Source: Schistosoma mansoni
Lineage: Eukaryota > Platyhelminthes > Trematoda > Strigeidida > Schistosomatidae
DNA: 64,000 nucleotides
Assembly (NCBI RefSeq): GCF_000237925.1
Contig: NC_031502.1
Location: 27,843,951-27,907,950, forward strand
Direction of reading: 5' to 3'
The notes below the pieces were generated by a model. It ran no database searches and had not been told where the DNA came from. It saw nothing but the letters and a program-made list of their open reading frames with translations. Below are positions 35,878 through 48,200 of this stretch, piece by piece (the stretch's first letter is position 1; each line of letters begins with the position of its first letter). The translations under genes were made by a program, and so were the position numbers.

Positions 35878-38372
35878 GGTGAGACCATAATTTACGGAAG
35901 AACCAAACAGATTTACCATAACATGTCTTGAATTTTGGAGCGAAATTCATCCATCCAAATGGCTAAGTAGAGTTTTGGCATTAAAGCTAATATCAGTTCG
36001 TGATTAAAACCCTATATCTAGTTCCTAACCCTAACTATCAACTGTAAATATTAGAATCTATGAAATCGAACGTCATTTCATTCAAATTTGCTAGGAACCG
36101 ACAGGCACCAACAATAATACCGATCATACAGCAATATGTGCAGCCGGGCACAACGGTGCACACAGCTGATTGGAGAGCATATAGATGCCTAAGTAGACTT
36201 GGCTACGCACATGAAGTTGTCATCCACAAGCGGCATTTTGTAGACCCTACAATTGGGGTGCATACCAACAACATTGAAGCTATGTGGTCGAGGCTAAAAG
36301 AATTTTTGAGACCTTATCATGGCTCCAGATTCCGACTACTATGGAGCCATATGGATGAGTTCCTGTACCGTATGCACTATGATTTTAGAACTTCGGAACC
36401 CATATCTGACCTTGGTAAGTTTTTGAGCCATGTAAAAGAACAGTATCCGCTTTAATTTTTTAGTTTTGTATAATATATTTTTACTGTATACTAACTGTCT
36501 TCTGATTGGCTAATATTTCTCAGGGTCATTTAAGATTCGTTCAAAGGTCGTCCATAAAGTATAGTCTCTCCGTCATCGTCTCTCTTGAACTTTGATAGAT
36601 AGCGACCTTATTCTGTTGCTAACAGAAAGCCTGGACGCCAACGACTGTCAGTGAAATGCAGCCAAGTCCTTTCGTTACTCTACCTCATCTGAAGGCAGGT
36701 AGAGGTGCTGACTGGTGAGCTCTTTTGACCATATTCACGGCCTACATCATGTAACGCTCAGCATCGTTGCACCCTCTTTCATCAAGAACATAAATAGTCC
36801 AAAGTGAGCGCGAAGGCATGCAGTGAATTTAGTCATGAGTCGAATAGGCAGAAAACTATTGAAACCAACTTCACAACTTGGGATTGTACTGTTTAGGTTA
36901 AATATTGTTAGGCTACCTAGCAAATGTGCGACGTACTAGGTATGCTGGATCCTCCGAATGGGAATATCCTTCCTGAAACACCGTTGTACTTTCTAAAGTG
37001 GCCCGAGATGAGTAGCACATGAAAGAGCTAACATCCAGGCAAGGTCACGCTCTTCATTACCGGTCGGCTCTACAAGGAACGCTCTCCCAAAGGGTGTGAC
37101 AACAGTCCTCAGTGGAGCGTTTCGTGAGATGACTTGATAAGTATGCACATGCTCATGGTTTACCGTCCGCGTGGAACAACAGTTGATCGGATGTACTTAT
37201 GGGGATGAGTGTTTCGCACTCATTAGCGTTCTTTTACCATATCTTGCACTTTATCCGTAATTAGTATTACTGATTATTATTGTTGGTACGCTCCCTACAC
37301 CACTTTACCTCTTTGCAACTCTTTTCATACTCCGTTCACATATTTTTACACTTACCTTAGTCATCAGTTCAGCTGATTGATTTGCTTTGGTGCATCTGCT
37401 TTATTTCCTAGTTCTGAAGTCCTTCGTGTTACAAGAAACTAGTTTGCCTCCCTGTAATGTAATGACTGCTGGTTCTAGCATCCTCCCTGCTCTAAGATAA
37501 ACACTCATTTATACGCAAGTGTAACATGACTCAATCGTTCACAATGGTAATGCATTCAATTTTTGTCTTCTCGAACCTGAGTTCCAAAATCTCATTCTAC
37601 CTCTTTTTAATTTCCTATACCGTATCTTTTTCACTAGTATTAATACTGTTCCTGCTTCTACTACTCAATTATTTTTGAAGTAATTTTGTTTCTGTGCTGT
37701 AATATGGCGACTAAAACGTGTCAGGTTCTACGTTGGGCATGGTGATGATAATGATGATTTGAGACATCAACCTAGAAGTAATTGTCAAATTCACTTAGGT
37801 TAGTGCGGCCAATTGGCTAGAACACATCAGGCGACACCAAAGATCTGGAAACCGTACCTTAACACCGAGTAGTGATCTCACAGAAATCAGTCGATTTACA
37901 CTAACTTGTCACAACGATATTGAATATGCTGTGACTAAAGTGCCTTTAAAACCAACCTTGAAGTAGCAACATCGAAGTGCATTTTTGAGCAATTTGACGG
38001 TAAAACATTTATTTTTGACAGTTTTATTCAGACCCAGTCCGATTATGCAAACTTGTTTGCACTCTAAAAGGAAAAGAATACTCGGTGAGACTGTAATTTA
38101 TGGACGACCTTTGAGCGACGCTAAAAAGACCTTGCGGATGTCCACCTACATACTATGGCTGAATGAGGGTTATAAACCAGTGTGAGGAGTTAAGATTAAT
38201 ATTTACAGTTGATAGTTAGGGTTAGGAACTAGATATAGGGTTTTAATCACGAACTGATATTAGCTTTAATGCCAAAACTCTACTTAGCCATTTGGATGGA
38301 TGAATTTCGCTCCAAAATTCAAGACATGTTATGGTAAATCTGTTTGGTTCTTCCGTAAATTATGGTCTCGCC
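35878..38372 (+). mobile_element. Merlin-like DNA transposon with 176-bp terminal inverted repeats
   Basis: Arms 35878-36053 and 38197-38372 are reverse complements of each other with very few mismatches; outer ends read GGTGAGACCATAA and, inverted, GGCGAGACCATAA. Just inside the left arm lies a Merlin/IS1016-type transposase fragment. Merlin elements with long inverted repeats are known from schistosomes. No 8-9-bp target duplication is visible next to the arms, and the interior from 36456 to 38196 has no recognised coding sequence, so this is a degenerate or rearranged copy. Confidence 0.7.
36060..36455 (+). pseudogene. Merlin-type transposase, C-terminal part
   Basis: The 131-residue reading contains HTADWRAYRCLSRLGYAHE and HFVDPTIGVHTNNIEAMWSR, the second Asp and the Glu (N-x-I-E-x-x-W) of the DDE catalytic core of the Merlin/IS1016/ISXO2-like family, followed by a FLYRMHYDF block and a stop. 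The N-terminal half, with the zinc-binding region and first Asp, is not present upstream, where the inverted-repeat arm starts at once. The fragment cannot be an active transposase, although its C-terminal half is free of stops. Confidence 0.85.
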
Positions 38373-38734
38373 GAATACTCTTAAATGTATATTACGACGA
38401 GCTGCGAAAATATTCAGAGGGCTTCGGTTCATGGTTTACGAGGAACGCTTCAAAACACTTAGGATATAGGCAACTCTAAAACAGCCTTTAGTGATTATTG
38501 CACCATGGTAAGTATGCAAAAGTTTAGTTCAGTGCTTTCCAACTTGTTCTGCTTTTGTGGGTCCACAAAATTTCTTCTAATTTGTCACCAATAATACATC
38601 TAAAACATCATTCCAACCTACCTGCTGCATTTACAGTTTTTCATTATTTAGTGCTACGTTTCAGAAACTATCTACTTTTTTTACTGCAACATTTTACGTA
38701 TTTGTATAAAGTATTTCTATTCTAAAATTCAGTT

Positions 38735-39151
38735 ATGCTAGCCGCATCAGATCCTAGGAGACCCAATAAACTTCGAAGGTATGTTTTTATGATCATTTAT
38801 TAAACCAGTAAGATTCGTTCCATTGTCACAGGATGCACCTTCACTAGATCAGACTATAGACTATCTAAATTTTTTCGGAATAGTCTTAAGCATGTGCGGA
38901 CTGCTGTTTGAAGTAAGTTGAAAATATAAATCATCTATGCTAGTAGATGAAGTTCGCTGCTTGGTTAGCCGTCGTTTGTGCTTTCATAACGTATGCCAAT
39001 TCAAGAACTGGGGAAGATACAAAACAGTTGATCAGTGGCTTCATGTAATTGTTCTTTTTTGTTACTAACACGTGGCATTTTTAGGTTGTCCATCAGCGCA
39101 CTTATAATATGTTATATGCATAATCCACAACCTATGCAGCTCCCGTGGTGA
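38735..39151 (+). CDS. WDR83OS: Asterix / WDR83OS, subunit of the ER PAT chaperone complex
   Basis: Four exons join in phase: 38735-38778, 38813-38912, 38947-39044 and 39085-39151 (309 nt, 102 residues plus stop). The product begins [15 protein letters not shown] and has [37 protein letters not shown] and [18 protein letters not shown], ending QLPW. These match the conserved Asterix family (human SDPRRPNK..., YMNLLGMIFSMCGLM, FANSRSSEDTKQ, YLQNPQPMTPPW; 106 residues). Asterix works with CCDC47 at the ER translocon, shielding polar membrane helices of nascent multipass proteins. The three introns are 34, 34 and 40 bp. An acceptor-like CAG lies two bases before the ATG, so the 5' end may be made by cis- or trans-splicing; the leader's AUG would be out of frame here, so the gene's own ATG is used. 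PPIE follows 111 bp downstream on the same strand. Confidence 0.96.
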
Positions 39152-39180
39152 TTTTCTTGTAAATTACGCAGATTTTTTGA

Positions 39181-39186
39181 AATAAA
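39181..39186 (+). terminator. Poly(A) signal AATAAA of Asterix
   Basis: Canonical AATAAA 29 bases after the Asterix stop codon and about 75 bases before the PPIE acceptor. The order stop, poly(A) signal, pyrimidine-rich tract, AG is that of adjoining genes in trans-spliced operon-like units. Confidence 0.7.
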
Positions 39187-39244
39187 AATTGGTTGTACTT
39201 TGACTTTTTGATTTTAAATCTCGAATTCACTCACTTCTTTAAAT

Positions 39245-39262
39245 AACTTTTCATTATTCCAG
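39245..39262 (+). promoter_or_regulatory. 3' splice acceptor at the PPIE 5' end, probable spliced-leader trans-splice site
   Basis: A T-rich tract ending TCATTATTCCAG directly precedes the first PPIE codon. Upstream in frame there is a stop (39244-39246) and no ATG between the Asterix stop and this AG. A cis donor would have to lie in or before Asterix. Flatworm spliced leaders end in AUG, and joining that AUG to base 39263 opens the PPIE frame exactly. Confidence 0.65.
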
Positions 39263-42200
39263 GCTGAATTACCACCTCTTCAGCTTCCTGCGGGTTCATA
39301 CAATCCAGTCAATAAGCGTGTTATATATGTTGGTAGGCTCTCATTTATTTAGCTAATATTGTTAACTTCTAATAGGGGGACTATCAGAGCAAGTTGATGT
39401 ACCTCTTGTTCGTGCGGCGTTTATCCCTTTTGGAGACATAGTTAGTATTAATATGCCCATGGACTATCAAACTGGTAAATTTCATTTTGCTTTCATTTCC
39501 TGTTAGAAAAACACAGAGGTTTCGCTTTTGTTGAATTCGAAGAAGTTGAAGATGCTATGAGTGCCATTGATAATATGGTAAGTTATATTTTCATGTGCTC
39601 CAGTGAGATTTAAAGCTCAGAGTAGCATTTTAAATATAATCAGTTTGAAATTCGAGATTAGTATAGTTGTTGCAGATTTCTTGTGCCACGTTAATTTAAA
39701 GAATGTGATGTTTTACAAAACAATAAAGCTTATCATCCTTATCATGCTATCTCAACATCTAAATATCCCATAAGAGGCATTCTATAAGTTGTTTTGAACA
39801 TATTATAGTGTAATCTATTCACCAAACATATATTTACGTACTCAAGTGTTAACCTTATTCGGGTGGGTAGGAATCAATAAGTTATTGGTCCGTTGACAAA
39901 ATTAATCACCAAACTTTAAGAATCTATTTTCTTCTCTACATAGCATACTTCAAGGTAGTCAAAAATAGTATGATCAAACATTTAACCGAGAACCAGGGTT
40001 GTAAAACCAGTATACTTTGGTATGCGGTTTTGGCGAAGTAGGAGTGCATATTTACTACAGTGTTTATAACAATCCTCACAAACTCTACTAATTGTATCCA
40101 TGTTTGATAACATGACTTAAATTAACACTCAGTAGCTTAATCTGGACAGTGTATTAAGCTGGGCACTATGAAGCTTCTATCCTACTACTGATTAATGGAT
40201 AACAGTTACAAAACGGGTATTAGTTGTATAGTCTGAAGTGTTTTGGTTCTTCTACGTTGAATCTCATGTTCTCAACCCAATTTATGTGTTCGAAATGTTA
40301 CGTAGTCATAGGTAATCATATGTTTGTATACTTTTCATGTTATTAATGTTCACCAACTAAACCTAATATTTATGAGAAAAGTTTCACCTTATTATGTGTA
40401 ATGGGTTATCACGTATAACTTAAGGAAACTACTGTAGGAGATATACTTTATTTAGCTAATATGGTATCAACTGCATTTATGTAAACTTAGTGTCGACTCA
40501 TATTATTGTGGGAGATTTTTTATTCACCAAACGCGTAATTCACTCAGTACATGAGACTAGTACAGTAATATATCATTTTTAACTACTGGCTGATCTACAA
40601 AGATATCCACTTGTATCATACTAGGAAATTGTTTGCCCAATAGTTGTTCATATCCCTGCTAATTGGTATACCATAAATCACTCGTTAAATCAGTCAGAAA
40701 AAGACGAAAAATCTGTAGGAAAAATGTATCAGTCCCACGTCCCATACAGATGGAAACAAGCTCGAAACCTATTTATGGGACTTACTGGCAGTTACCACTC
40801 ATCCAAGGTCTGTAATATCACGTCATTCGCTTATTAGCAACACTTGTCAGTTCAGTGGATAAAAGTGACTCAGGATGTTCAATGTACACCACGTAATCAT
40901 TTAACACTTATCTGATATACTCTTCACAAAATGGAAAATATTAAGATGAACAATAAAGATTGAATGTGTAAACTGTAAATAAACGTGATGTTTGGATTTA
41001 GGAAAAATACTGGGATAATGGACTCGGTTTCTCAAAAAAACTTGTTTATGAACTCTTGAGAGTCTAACATTCAGATTAGCGGTCTAATTGCCGAAGTATC
41101 GTCAAGTTCTATAACGGAACTGGGTGTATCGTTTTAGAAGATATTGAAAATTATTATTGTATTGTTCACATAATACAAAACGCTTGCAGAGCTACTTGAG
41201 AGGAACAGATCACATTTTGTTCAGGTTGTAAATGTATTAATCTTGCTTTCATTATCTCCCACATATAGAAACGCAGTTTGGGTATTTCTGAGGTCATAGT
41301 ATATCTTTGGGAGTGATAAAGTTTCTCAAAAACATCAGATTCGATGTTTCAGACACATTTTATGCTTGATACTAGTGTTGTCCAAACAAATAACTATCAG
41401 CACCTCACTAAAGTATAAAGCATTAGTCACTTCAGTCAACTGGGGTTCATCAGATATATATAGGTTTAACACATCGTTCTTCTCCTACAAGAGCTGTACT
41501 TTGAGGGTTATGTGTAAGGAAATATTTGTCACTTTCAGTGATCGTATCCAACGCCTTAAAAACAGAAGAAATGAGACTTTTGTTTGTTGTGGCATCTTAC
41601 AAGACATTCGCGAAATCCTCTAGCTTAGGTTGCTTAATGTGTGGCGCATATGTATCTGGTGCCCTTTCGTACCAATATGTATGTGTTTAAATAAATAAAT
41701 AAAAAGGTTGCTAAACAACAAAACGCCGTCCCTTTTATCACCTACCAGAATCGGATCCGAATATAATATTTTGGATCCTCACGATGCTCCACTGTCTTGT
41801 GGATCAGACCTTTAGGTCAAAGGCTCCGGATGTGGCCCCCTAAGAAAACCACCTGCTTCAGTTTGGGCACCTGGGCAGTATCACAGCCCTCACTCAAATC
41901 AAATGAGATTTGTGCGGCGCATATATATTTATGTGTTTAAATAAAACAAACGTCAGTCAACCAAAAAAAACAACAGATTTTATGGGAAGTTAACAGCAAT
42001 ATTACAAGAACTAAACAAATTTTTGTATGATTAGTAAATCTACTGAAGTCTCTCTGTTTTTAATTCAAAGAAGCATCATAAAGCCGTCCATACTGATATA
42101 GATTATCCATCTTCCCAAACCCTTATAAGGACACAAATAGATTCTTAGGAGCTCCTGCACTGTTAAGGGTTAGAGTTAGAGATTTAAGGTCAGGGAATTA

Positions 42201-45200
42201 TTGTTAGGGTTGGAAAATTACGATCCGGAATTTAGGGATAGGGACTTGAATTTAAGAAAAGTGTTGGTCCGCCTGTTATATGCAATCTACATAGAAAGAG
42301 TTGAGCACTCAATTTGTTTAACGCTATCATATTTGCTTTATAGTGAGGAACAATATTCATTATCATTTAGTGCGTTGCACAAAGGTACTTCTGTTGCTCG
42401 TGACATCAGATAAAGTCGTTTATCTTTAAATATTTTGATTGGCTTATCACTAATGTACTTTTACCTGATTTCCTATCAAAGAAATAAACCACTCTTTGGT
42501 AAAACTATTCTAATGTTTTCTCAATCTTTTTTATAGAATGAAAGTGAAATATTCGGGCGTACCATTCGTGTTAATGTGGCAAGACCAGTACGCATACGGG
42601 AGGGTTGGAGTCGACCTGGTAATGTTCTTTTAATTATTTGTTACTGTCAAAATGCGAAATTTTTGAGACTATTCAATTTCAAGAACATTTGAATCACATT
42701 TCATTTAGACAATCAGCCAGCCACATAATGTACTACCAGTTATGTGTAGTTTATTAGTATTATATCTTTATATTGTTACGTCTGTAATGACTTAGTTTAA
42801 ATAGCCAACCTTTTGTGTAACAGTTGGTAAATTTGAAAACCTTTTTCACAACATTTGATTTCTACGTCTATGACTAACTTTCTTCAAAGGGCTAGAGTAT
42901 TGGATGGTTTTCAGTTATTGATCCATATTTATTTATCCATACGGAAACAGTCGCCCTCAACTTATTTCACCTTGTCAGACATTACTGTTTGTTGGTGTGA
43001 CAAAATTACTACAAGTTGATCACATTGTCTTAAGCTTGTATTGTGTATTTATTTACTTATTTGAACAAATAAATATTGGTACAAAGGGGCACCAAATACG
43101 TATGTGCCACAATAAAAATGAGGTTGTGAAGAGACAAATAATGTAAGGTGTGTATAAGAAAAAGTGGAACAATAACGAGCGGAAATTAGTGTATGAGTGA
43201 ATTAATAATAATAATAATAATAACAATAATAATAATAATAAATGATAATAATAATAATAATGGGAGAAACAGTTCAGTTAGCAAAAGTATGGCCAAAAAG
43301 AATTTCAATTAAAGGAGTTACGTCTACTTTTATGAAGAAAGTTACAGAAAGATCACCACTGGCTGATATTCTGAGCCATGTCTGATAACGTATCTAGCCA
43401 CTGTGTCACACCATCTCTAGGACCCCAACCAGGGCGTCATGAAGGACCAACAGAAGCCAGTCCTGTACAGCTCTGTTTCATACCACGACAACATGTCATA
43501 CGCTGACTATCTCCGCTTTTTCCAACCAATCCTAGTGTTGGCAAATAATGCACGATGCTGAATTCGCTGGGACGACATTCGTAAGACATGTCCAAGCCAC
43601 CGAAGTCAATGTCTCAAGATGGTGACACCAATTGAATTATTTTCGCTGTGCTCGAACGCGCAATGCCAAACCTATGTATTACTAACATGGTGTTGCCATC
43701 GGATGTAAAAATCCTCTGGTGACAGCGATGATCAAACACAGAGATTCGTCCAACATCTTCAGCTCGGAGAGGCTAAGTTTCATAAGCACAAGGCAGAACT
43801 GCTCTCACCGACACGTTTTAGGTTGTTTGTTTCATTTATTTATTTTAACACATAAATATCGGTACAAAGGGGGCATCGAATACATAAGCGCCGCACAAGT
43901 CACTTGATTTGTGAGTGGGCTGTGATACGACCCGGGTGCCCAAACCGAAGCAGGTAGTTTTCCTTGGGGTCCACACTTGAGCATTTCACCAGAAGGTCTA
44001 ATCAACTAGGTAGTGGAGCAACGTTAGGAGATGCAGTCCCATGGTAGCCGGTGACCAACAATAGGTTCATACGCCATTTATTCACTCAAGATCCTGGAGT
44101 CCATGTGCATCATTGGTTTTGTACCAGGGCTTCCCAACTCCCCTAAGTGGATCTCCGTATCCACCAACCCGGTTAAAGCGCCGAATATTTGCTTTTCGTC
44201 CTCTGAATTTCTTAAACAACACCTCCACCGCGATAAGGTAGTCAGTAGGACTTCCCTTGCAATGGCTGTATACGCGTGGCCATGTGACAACACTTCGAGA
44301 GGGAGAGCTGACTCTTTTCACCCTCGGCCGTACCAGGGCATTTGGGGGTATACTGTGGACCTACGACTAGTAAAATATAGATGTAAATATCCCCATAGAT
44401 GATGATTTGAATAAAACTATGTAAGTTTAAAATGTTCCCTACATACTTCCATATTTAAATTTACATTTCAAGTTTGGTCGGACGAGAATTGGCTAAAGAA
44501 ATATGGCAGTGCTCCACTAGAAGGCAGAAAACTGGATGAACCTGATATCGTCAACCCATCTGATACTTCAGAAAATGTTGAAGACTTGGTAAGGCTTTTA
44601 AAAAATTGGAATAAATTGTTTATGATGTAATCTATGCATGGAAAACCTCAAAGATATATCGAGTTAGGATTTCTCTCAAAACTTCATTAGTTCGAAATGC
44701 CACGCTTCGCAACGGCATAGACGCGCCACGTCATACTGACTTTATTCTTCATCCGTCACTCACAAAGCAATTGAATTTCCAGTATTATATTTACAAGTAT
44801 ATATAATACTAATATATCTTAATACTCTTTAAGTTTATTGAACCGTTTCTGAATACGATCGGAATGTGTGGAGTTTTCCAATAAGTTTGATTTTACCAAT
44901 AGATGTTGCTGTGTACCCACGAATCACGTTTCGGAATTTGCCACTCTACTCTGTTTACTGAGTATTTGTACTTGTCAAGCACAGGTTAGAATAAAAAAAT
45001 GTTCACTCCAACCTAATACTATACTGTTTAGGATATTATTACTTGTAATACTGTATGTAATCAACATATTCGGTTTCCGAACTTTAGGTTTTTTCTTACA
45101 AAGTAAGCTAATCAATCGAATATTATTGAATATTTTCAAGGCTTTTCGTATGCATTGATGTGCAACGATGAATGTGCACTGTTAACCAATATCAGCGATT

Positions 45201-48200
45201 AATCACATCAGTATAATGCTCGACGATCTTTTCTATTTTCTCGAAAATGATCTCTAGTAAAAATGTTGGATAATCTCAGTAACTAAGACAATTTTCCAGA
45301 CCGTTCTTGGTTTTTTATAAGAACTTTCGTCTAAATTTGATCGAGTAGTTTCATAGTATTTGGGCGCCGAGTTGATGTGAAACATTAATGAGGAAGAATG
45401 TATTTCTAAAATCTCAGCGAATGAATTTGAAGTAAATCCAACGTTTCACCGGGCAATCTGGTCCAAGCTTTTTCAAGGAATTATAATCAAGTATCAAAAT
45501 TGTCGAATATAGTGTTAAAGTTTTCATTAGATGGTATGATTACTAGATCAAACTCTAAATAGATGCTATCTCATTCTAATTCTTTCCACGCAAGTAGCTT
45601 GAGATGACTTTGAAACAGTCTCCTTTCCGTCTGGATAAAAGGTTGACGGTTATCTGATCTTCAGTCCCTTTTCCCACTTAGTGTTTGCTTCTAATTAATT
45701 CGAGCAGTTCAGAGTTTCTATTATCAGAATATCTATGACTGCAAGCACTTATATTTTAGAACTATTGTGATACTACTACAAGTAGTTCTGTATATCATTA
45801 CAGTTTAATGTGTACACCAACTTAAAATTTTACCTTTTATTATGTACTCAATCTTCACAGAGTGACGAAGAAATGCGAACCAAAAAACAAAAACGAAATC
45901 TTCCTCGGGTATTCTTTGATATTCGTATTGGAAATGGAGATGCTGGTCGTATAGTGATGGAGCTTCGCTCAGATATTGTCCCGAGAACTGCTGAAAACTT
46001 CCGTGCCCTGTGTACAGGAGAACGTGGATTCGGTTATCACAATTGTTGTTTCCATCGAGTTATACCACAATTCGTATCCATTACCTAATGTATTTAAATG
46101 CCTTTGGGTAATTTTTGCATTTTTATAGGAAATCAATAGATATTTATGTAAAACGATGAAGCCAGAAACTTAGCTGAACAGCTGTTCATGTGAGATCAAT
46201 CCAGACATCTTGGTATATTATCGATATTAGTGTGTTAAGTTAGAAAACTTGGGGAAAACTAATTCTGGGTAACAGTAAAGTCTCTTAATTTAAATGCCTC
46301 AGACTTTAGATCGTAGTATGGTAGGTGTTATATTTGTAATTTTTGCTATATAAACGACCCAGCTATTCCTATTGCTTAGTATTCTTATACGATGACACTC
46401 GACAAGACCCCAAAATCAGAACACGTTGAACAGGAATGAAATTGTATTCAAAATAATAATAATAAGTGAACAGCAATCAATAGTTTAAATAATGTTCATA
46501 TATTTATAGTATATACATAAGGAGCTTCTAGATTTTTCTCCAATAATATGCCCGGGCTGATCGGTTTAGAATTAGCCAATCAACGCGCAGCAACACCATC
46601 ATGCATAAAACATGCTTAATCCAATCTATATCCCACTAACACCTCCCCCTTGAGCAGATTCGTAGGATCTGGTGTTAGGGTCCAACTGGTTTGTGCTTCC
46701 GGTTAGTCCACCTTCTAGGTAATAAGGACGTTGTATCATCCTTCGTTTGCACCTTGACTGTCCTGTCTGTTTCAGGTGTTTTGATTTCAAAAGTGTCTAG
46801 CAGAACATCAAGAGGTAATCTATGCTGCGTTTTGTTGTTGGAGATCGAGGTTGATTTCAGTTGGTTAGCATGACGCACCCAGATTTCTGAACCAACGGAC
46901 ACCTCGTAAACCACATTTCCTTTCTTTTGCACGATCCGACCAGCTATCCATGTAGGATGTTTTCCTCGATAGTCCATAGCAAGTACCTTTTGACCCACAC
47001 TGAACAATCGTTTTTGTGCCCCATGATGACTATTGTACTGTTTCTCCATCATCACGTTTCGTTGCGGCTTAAGAGCTGGAGTCGGACGAATGCTCTCAAA
47101 ATGTGTACGTATTTTTCTGCAAAGTAACGCTTCCGCTGGGGAGACTCCATTTGTTGTCTGAGGGTTCGGTGTCGAACGGTGTATAAACAAGAACCTCTCT
47201 AAGATCTCTTCGGTGTCCCCCTCCCCTCTTGATTTTTTTAGAGCATTTTTGAACGTACCAACAAAACGTTCTACCTGGCCATTCGATTGCGGATGGAATG
47301 GAGGTGTGTCTGATGTGCCTGATTCCGTTCTGCTGACAAAATGCTGAAAAGTCTTTTCTGACTTCACCTGACGACACTGGAGCGTTTCGAATTACCGCTG
47401 TTGCTACACTCCGTATTTCTGGAACCTTTTTACCTGTCTTTTTTGCATATGAAGTGGTGTCTAATGATGGACACGACACGTTACAAACGCTGTTGATGGG
47501 TATATCCATTAATCCAAGCTTTTCTAACATATCTAGACCAAGTAGATCAAGGTTCGGTCGTTCTGTTAGATAACATACCCCTTTACAGTTATTTCCATTG
47601 AAGGAAAATTCACATTGTAATTCGCCAACTAGTTTTAGTATGCCTCCAGATGCATTTTTAGCCGTTTTTTTCGATGGCTTCATTGGCGGCTTTCCCAGCA
47701 AGTTATACGTCTCTCTAGACACTAGAGTAATATCGGATGTTGTATCAATTTGAAGACGAGCCGCTATACCATTAATCTGGATCGTAACATACTTTCTCCG
47801 AATGTCATAGTCTGTTTGAAAAGCTGCTACCAGAGAAAGAGATTTAGACTCAGCTGATTTCACCACACGTGAAAGACGTTTATACTTCTTCTTGGGCTGG
47901 GACGTACGATTCGGTGGACAATGGCCTTCTTTATGTCCACGTCTGTTGCACACCTGACATTTATGCTTCTTAAATGGACAGAACCGTACATAATGCCAAT
48001 CACCACATAACCAACAGGCATTCGTTGGTTTGTTATGAGTTTTATTGGGCTTCTGACTTTTTAACCTAGTCATAGCATTGACACTACTGCAGGTTAAATT
48101 AGAATTTACCTGTTCAATTAACTGATTGTCGTGTCTGATGTTTTGTAGTCGTTTACACTCATCTGTCAATGTCCTGAGTGTGACGTTTTGGTCTTGATCC

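Noticed and set aside
36020-36036. Telomere-like CCCTAACCCTAA-type sequence (also inverted near 38215 and similar near 42165)
   Set aside because: Only two imperfect units, located inside the Merlin inverted-repeat arms or isolated; not a telomeric array.
44868-45158. 96-residue hydrophobic ORF in PPIE intron 5
   Set aside because: No family signature, no splice sites around it, composition like translated AT-rich intron; probably chance.
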